A stretch of 64,000 bases of DNA from the NCBI RefSeq assembly GCF_020520425.1, contig NC_079487.1:64410398-64474397 (forward strand). The letters are read 5' to 3'. This stretch comes from Spinacia oleracea (Eukaryota > Streptophyta > Magnoliopsida > Caryophyllales > Amaranthaceae). Under the pieces are notes generated by a model. That model had not been told where the DNA came from. It was given only the letters and a program-made list of their open reading frames with translations, and made no database searches. Shown here one piece after another: positions 58,501 through 64,000 of this stretch. How positions within the stretch are numbered: the first letter of the stretch is position 1; every line of letters starts with the position of its first letter. The position numbers and the translations under genes are program-made.

Positions 58501-59428
58501 AGCCACAACCTGTATCTAATACCCAAGAAGTTGAATTAGCAAGTATACAATCTATAACGAAAATACCTGAAGATGGAACGACTGTTCCGTTCTTCTGATC
58601 TTCCTTTAGCTTTGGACATTCTCTTTTATAATGGCCTACTCCATTACAATAAAGACAGCTTGATGTGGACTTGTCCTGCTTTGATTTAGCATTGCCCTTG
58701 GACTTTCCACTTTTCTTGAACGGTCTCCCTCTAGCCTTGAGTAAATCTTTGGCTTCACAGTCCAGTATTATCTCAGCCTTTCTGACAAGGTGAACAAATT
58801 CTGCAACTGTTTCTTCTCTTGGTTCACTTAGGTATAGTTGCTTGAAGCGACCAAACCCAATGTGTAGTGAATTGAGCAAAATAGGGACTGCCATCCTTTC
58901 GCTTATTCGTGTTCCTAGTAGACTTAGGCAATCAAAGTATGAACGCATAAGATCCACATGGAACCTCAGTGGGACGCCTATCCTCTGTTTAGTGCGAAGG
59001 AGCTGAACATGTGTTTCTTGGACTTCCATCCTATAACACCTGTTAGGAGAAGTAACCTTTAGACCAGACATTGATTCAATCAACTCATGGACGTTTAGGT
59101 CCCTGTCCTCTGTGCTTCCACGACAGATATCCCTCAGATTCTTGATGAGCGTAAAAGGTTCATAAGTTACAAAACTTCTAGCCCATTCATCAGGGATATT
59201 GTTCAGCATGAGACTCATAACCTTTTTGAGATCCGCATCCCAGGCGAAAAATCTTTCAGGGGTCATGTCTCTGGCATAGTAGCTTGGCATGGGATGTAAC
59301 AGTACATACTCAAGTCCATTGAGTCTGACTATTTCAACTAGCTTAGCTTCCCATTCAAGAAAATTTGATAGGTTCTGCTTGACCATAAGCTCAGAACCCA
59401 TGATGATGTTTTGATTGTTTTTTGCCAT
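55501..59428 (-). pseudogene. Copia-2 gag-pol with a different gag module, disabled
   Basis: Starts MAKNNQNIIMGSELM at 59428. Gag (59428-about 58613) has LLNSLHIGFGRFKQLY and a knuckle CLYCNGVGHYKREC, but is very different from the copia-1 gag. From KLKEDQKNGTVVPSS on, protease, integrase, RT (YVDDILLIG) and RNase H are almost identical to copia-1. Lesions: TAG near 58478, TAA near 58013, TAG near 57467, TAA near 57212, a one-base insertion in an A-run near 56155, and TAG at 55501. The RT retains MIGLSQSTY, missing in copia-1 (about 56257-56287). The integrase has an R to I change in RRNITLLD. Not able to encode an intact polyprotein. Confidence 0.9.
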
Positions 59429-61596
59429 AATTAAAACTACAATTGAAAAGAATAAACAAATAAATAACCATTCACAGTTTCTCTTAATAAACTTAAATTC
59501 TAGCATACATGCATAATTCAATGTTTATTAAGCATTTTATTCAAGTTATGTGTTCCGGCAGGTGTGAATAAAATGATTCCAAGATCCTAAAATCCATTGA
59601 AGAATTAAGCACAGTTTGTCAACTCAATCCTAAAACCTCTTAGGTAAGCAAAAACCTTTTGCTAATAGTCTAGAAACTATTCTTGGTTGATAGGCACGTC
59701 TAAGAACTTATTAGGTAAACCTATCGATTTTGCCACGACATAAAATGACTCCTTACTTATATCGTTGAGTTTCACCAAAACTAACATGTACTCACAATCA
59801 TTTGTGTACCTTGCCCCTTTAGGACCAATAAGTAACACCTCGCTGAGCGAAAACTATTACTAGATTGATGTAAAGGATATCCAAGCAAGTGTATATTTTG
59901 GCATGGCACCTTTTAACTCAATTTTTAAGTTTGGAACTTAAGGCTCTTACTATGTTGGTTAGATTTTAAGTGAACTAAAATCCTTAATCATGCAACATAA
60001 TCAAGCCACAATCTCATGCATAATTAAGACATATTTAAACCAATAAATTCATATGATTTACTAATTTTAAACATAAAAATGTATTTCTAGTATAACCGGA
60101 AACATACAAATTTAATTAAAATTTAAAGCTCATATAAATTTATAATTGAATCCACATGTTTAATTTATTTTCAGTCGTATTTAAATTAATTCATGATTTT
60201 AATTTTAGTAAAATAATTAGAATAAATGAAATTTATTATAATTATAATATTCAAAATTAAAATTCAAGAAAATAATTTAAATTATTAATTTTAAAATTAA
60301 TTAAAATCACGTAAACTGAAATTTCAAATTAAATTTTTTAAAACGATCTAATCGTAACATGAGGTGCGCAACATCATCACGCAACACACATCCATAGGCC
60401 ACACGCACGCAGCCATCGCTGGCCATGTGCGCGCAACCTATGTGCTGCGTCGCATTCGTCGCTGCACACCATCGCAAGGTACCATCGAAGCACACGAGGC
60501 AACTGCTCGCTGCGCGCGCCAGCGCTCGATGCACACGAGCCATCGCTCGCTGCGCGCTGTCGTTCGATGTTGGGCGTAGCGCTCGTCGCACGCGAGCCAG
60601 CGCTCGCTGCGCGCGAGGCATCGCTCGCTTGCGCGAGGCAGTGCGCGTTGCACGTGACTGCTCACTGCCTTGCTCTCGCCCTTGCCCACTCGCCCATCGC
60701 TCACAGCACACGATAGAAGGCAGGGTTGCTGCCTTGTGCTCGTGCACCATAGCCTTGCTGATTGAATTCGTACCGCATGGGCGACGAGCTCCCTTGCTCG
60801 TCGTCGCATGCCCGCACTATACAACACCCCTTAAGGGTAACACGTAGCGTCCATTGCTTTGTGCGTGCAAGTTATATGAGCGAATCGCATAAAAATTAAA
60901 ATTTTGTTTTCAAAATTAATGACAAATTAATAAATCATATTACTTTCATAATTTTAGGGCGAAAAATCGAAAATTTATTAATTAATTGATTTCCGATTAA
61001 CATGGATTCAAGTCTAGGTCATAAAAATTTACAATTTAACACAAATTTACAATTTTTATGGTGGTTTTTAATCATAGTTATCTAATTAAATTATTAACTA
61101 ATTATGAAAATCAAATTAATTCTAAATTATTCCAATTTTCAACAAATTAATCATAATTACAAATTAGATTGCATAATTAACAAGGCTAGGCATTCAAACT
61201 TGTTAAACATATACAGTAGGTCAATCAAAAATTCAAGATTTATCAACAAGTATCGCAAATATTTAATTTAACATCTTAAATTTACGAAATTTTGCGTTCG
61301 AAAAACTAAAACCTCCGAAAAGTCATAGTTAGGCTTCGAATTTGAGAATTCTGGGTTCGGCCGAAAAACATTGTTTTTGTCAAAATTTTAGAATGCCTTT
61401 TACATGCGGAATTGACACAAAAATCACTCGATTTGGATGAGTAACGAAGAAACTGCCGAAAAACTGCGTACATATAATTAAATAAACGCAATTTGCAATT
61501 AATTAACAATTACCAAAATTAATCACCCCTTTTAATTCTTGCAAATTTGTAATATTTAACCATGTTTATGCAATTTAGATTATGAAAATAATAAGA
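59429..61596 (-). other. Leader of copia-2
   Basis: Counterpart of the copia-1 leader, including the inverted splice-acceptor-like CTACAATTGAAAAGAATAAA just before gag (59437-59456) and a GC-rich island (60390-60830) that differs in detail from that of copia-1. No supported ORF. Confidence 0.6.
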
Positions 61597-61611
61597 GGCT
61601 CGTGATACCAC
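61597..61611 (-). promoter_or_regulatory. Primer-binding site of copia-2
   Basis: GGCTCGTGATACCAC on the plus strand is the inverted GTGGTATCACGAGCC, directly next to LTR C. Confidence 0.75.
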
Positions 61612-62985
61612 TGTTAGGTTATGATACATATGACAATACATAAATCATGCGGAAAAACCATAAAGCCAGGAAAGCATATTATTTACACATAATCATTTAG
61701 CATAGTATAGATGCATACACTTTGTAGCGTGCCTTCCCTAGCTGCGCCCGAACCGAACAAGAACAAGTCTTTAGGACTCCAAGTGTCGTCCCTCCGTAGA
61801 TAGTCCACAGTACGTCCGGATCCGCCTCAAGATTGACCAACTAGAATCGCCCTTAAGGTGCTTAGGAATTTTCGGCTATTATTGTGCAAGAGTGTGGCTG
61901 AATCTTCTTTCAAAACTTACCCTTTTGAATACTTCAATCGTGTTTATAAATTATGACCCTAGGCCCTTATTTATAGAGGTTTGGAAAGGGAATTGGAATC
62001 CTAGTAGGATACGATTTAATTAAACTTAGAATCCTACAAGGACTCTAATTAATTAAATAATCCTAATAGGAATAGGAGTTTAATCATACACCAAATCCTA
62101 ATAGATTTAGGAATTGTGCATGGACACAAACACACACGCACGGAGCCACGAGGGCGCCCGCACACGTGCGCTCGGCCCACGCAGCCCACGCTGGGCAGCC
62201 TTGCCTTGGCGCGTTGGGCCTGCCTTGCGGTGGGCCTGGCGCTGCCTTGGGCTAGGCGTTGGCGCGCGTCTTTGCTTGCTGGGCGATGGCCTGGCTTCGT
62301 GCTGGGCCTTCGTCCGGTAGGCCTCGTCCGATGCTTATTCGTACGATACGCTTCCGATTAAATTCCCGGTTCCGGAATTCATTTCCGATACGAACAATAT
62401 TTAATATTTCCGATTCCGGAATTAATTTCCGTTTCGAACAAATATTTAATATTTCCGTTTCCGGAACTATTTTCCGATTCCGATAATATTTCCGATTCTG
62501 ACAATATTTCCGTTTCCGGCAATATTTCCGATTCCGGCAATATTTCCATTTCCGATAATATTTTCCGATACGTACCATGTTTCCGTTTCCGGCAACATCT
62601 ACGACTTGGATAATATTTATATTTCCGATACGATCCATATTTTCGTTTCCGGCAATATCATCGTTTCCGGAGTATTCATTTCTTGCTTGTGAGGATCTCA
62701 ACTCCCACTGAAACCAAGATCCGCCGATTCCGAATATCCATAGATAGAGTATTTAATGCCATTAAATACTTGATCCGTTTACGTACTATTTGTGTGACCC
62801 TACGGGTTCAGTCAAGAGTAAGATGTGGATTAATATCATTAATTCCACTTGAACTGAAGCGGCCTCTAGCTAGGCATTCAGCTCACTTGATCTCACTGAA
62901 TTATTAACTTGTTAATTAATACTGAACCGCATTTATTAGACTTAACATTGAATGCATACTTGGACCAAGGGCATTATTTCCTTCA
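61612..62985 (-). repeat. Copia-2 LTR C (1374 bp)
   Basis: Complete LTR next to the PBS, so it is the 5' LTR in minus-strand terms. It carries the inverted CGGAAA array (about 62345-62675) and a GC-rich centre (62120-62340) with a different sequence from LTR B. It is followed by the duplicated CCATT. Confidence 0.9.
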
Positions 62986-62990
62986 CCATT

Positions 62991-63788
62991 CCCTGCAGAC
63001 TGATTCTTATCTCCATTGTTATTGTGGAAGTTGTTCCGATTTCCACCCTGGTTTCCTTTGAACTGGAAATGGTTGTTTCCTTTGTTTTTCTTAAAATTCC
63101 CTTGGTTCTGCTGACCACCACCTTGGTTATGGTTACCAACATCCTTCCTCTTTTCACCAATCCCATTCTTTCTTTGCTGCAGGCCATACAGATGGGCAGC
63201 TTTTCCATATAGGGTGTCAAGAGATGTAAAGGTCTCTCCAGCAAGCATTAGTTGCAAGTCCATAGTCAATCCACTCTCAAATCTCTGGGCTCTAAGCTCC
63301 TCCGTTGCCACCACTTCCGGTGCAAACCTAGACAACTCTATAAACTTCGAATAGTACTCTGTCACAGACATACCATCCATCTTTAATTCGATGAACTCCT
63401 GAGCTTTTTGCTTCTTCAGGTATGGTGGGTAAAACTTGTTTCTTAAGGCTACCTTGAATGATTCCCATCCAAATCCAGGTGCAGCTCTCAAAGCATTCTC
63501 ACATCTTTGCCACCATAGATCGGCTTCTCCCCTAAGGTAATAAACAACACTATTAACCCTAAGGTTTTCTGGGCAATTGACAGCTACGAAAAGCTTATCG
63601 AACTCCCTTAGCCAGTTCTCAAGTACAGTTGGGTCTATCTCCCCTTGGTACAAAGGAGGCTTACTTTGGGCCACCTTCTTAAACATCTCACCAGCTGGAT
63701 CAACTCCCTGGATATTCCTATTCTGTGCTAAGTTCTGCACTACTTCAGCTAGTTGCCTGACCACGTCAGCAATTCCTTGGGTAGTCAT
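62991..63788 (-). pseudogene. Tekay gag, N-terminal part
   Basis: Starts MTTQGIADVVRQLAEVV at 63788. The Retrotrans_gag core is clear: PPLYQGEIDPTVLENWLREF, YYLRGEADLWWQRC, WESFKVALRNKFYPPYL, KFIELSRFAPEVV. A basic Gln/Asn/Gly-rich linker follows and is cut by copia-2 at 62990. The open frame continuing to 62916 is copia LTR sequence. Capsid function is probable for the intact ancestor; here the protein is interrupted. Confidence 0.88.
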
Positions 63789-63900
63789 TTCCCTTCTCCT
63801 GAATAAAACAAAAGACTAACTTTAACAACTGAGGTTGGACACTGCCTTACTATCACATTGCACTAGCTAGTCATTCAATCGGTGCATAAACACAAAAAAA
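63789..63900 (-). other. Tekay leader upstream of gag, cut by a CACTA end
   Basis: Short non-coding stretch between the gag ATG and the CACTA tip at 63901. No PBS or LTR is seen before the break, so the rest of the leader and the 5' LTR lie outside. Confidence 0.5.
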
Positions 63901-64000
63901 CACTACTAGAAAAATCGGATACAGGGGCAAGTCATAATTGCCTCTAAAAATGGGGATTTGGCCTCTAATGGGTTTTTGAAGCAAAAAAGTGGATGCCTCT
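63901..64000 (+). mobile_element. Terminus of a third CACTA element, runs off the window
   Basis: CACTACTAGAAAAATCGG is a canonical CACTA tip. It is followed by GCCTCT and GGGGCAA/TTGCCTCT repeats (about 63942, 63962, 63995), the start of a subterminal array. Its motif differs from the elements at 13977 (GCGTCGCAC) and 30373 (GAGACC), so the three belong to different families. Confidence 0.75.

Larger units (their letters stand above)
52609..62985 (-). mobile_element. Copia-2: decayed Ty1/copia element with an extra nested LTR
   Basis: The outer ends are TGTTAGGTTATG at 52609 and CCTTCA at 62985, with CCATT duplicated at 52604-52608 and 62986-62990. It lies in the gag of the Tekay element in the same orientation as its host. 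Minus-strand order: LTR C (62985-61612), PBS, leader, gag-pol with stops, PPT, LTR B (54575-53180), then a 571-base LTR fragment A (53179-52609). A and C match each other better than either matches B, so the unit is composite. Confidence 0.88.
35106..63900 (-). mobile_element. Tekay-like chromovirus (Ty3/gypsy), split by two copia insertions
   Basis: Minus-strand order: gag (63788-62991), gag zinc-finger and protease (52603-52047), then protease-RT-RNase H-integrase-chromodomain (41617-38391), purine tract, and 3' LTR (35106-38100). The gaps are exactly copia-2 (52609-62985) and copia-1 (41623-52041), each bounded by a target duplication. Gag and pol pieces continue across them, so all belong to one element. 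Its own 5' LTR is beyond 64000. Several stops, a frameshift and loss of an integrase aspartate show it is dead. Confidence 0.88.

Overview
The window is nuclear DNA of a flowering plant. Genes have spliced exons, the background is AT-rich, and the families present (dirigent, TBL/PMR5-type acetyltransferase, a TAF6 histone-fold exon) together with Tekay, Athila and Ty1/copia retrotransposons, CACTA, Helitron, Stowaway, Tourist and SINE elements are all plant-typical. A Caryophyllales source (spinach/beet group) is only an impression from the repeat style. Most of the 64 kb is mobile DNA. Only two host genes look intact: a single-exon dirigent gene (15307-15888, minus) and a five-exon TBL gene (22403-26691, minus).

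Layout. 1-13977: the right part of a CACTA-type transposon with GCGTCGCAC subterminal repeats. It carries captured gene pieces, including one clean TAF6 exon, and is interrupted by a Stowaway MITE (68-391) and a 9.5 kb Athila-like LTR retrotransposon (1659-11156, target duplication GTAGG). The retrotransposon has gag-protease and a second ORF but no reverse transcriptase or integrase, and is studded with the 12-base palindrome GCCCGATCGGGC. 13981-16540: MITE, LINE relic, dirigent gene. 16541-22160: an inverted-repeat-bounded block holding an AAAACTATAAAAGTACC-type minisatellite, split by two Tourist-like MITEs and a non-coding LTR element (17981-22003, TSD CGTAC). 22403-26827: TBL gene, with a solo LTR, a SINE and MITE relics in its introns. 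27061-33080: Helitron, a GGCCCGG-rich TIR element, one end of a second CACTA element, a tRNA-like relic and a possible Helitron end.

33410-63900: a retrotransposon stack. A deletion derivative of a Tekay-like chromovirus (33410-35105) was hit by a second, minus-strand Tekay-like element (LTR 35106-38100; pol, protease and gag pieces out to 63788). That element was cut twice by Ty1/copia elements of one family: copia-1 (41623-52041, plus, TSD CTTAG, LTRs differing at about two positions, one long ORF) and copia-2 (52609-62985, minus, TSD CCATT, decayed, with an extra nested LTR). A third CACTA end begins at 63901 and leaves the window.

The most interesting biology is in the elements. The two copias share leader, pol and LTR type but carry very different gag modules. 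The Athila-like element shares a palindrome family between LTR and interior. The CACTA element has captured a transcription-factor exon. Copia-1 is young yet has a small in-frame deletion in its reverse-transcriptase region. Boundaries rest on visible terminal repeats and target duplications; family names rest on recognised protein motifs.
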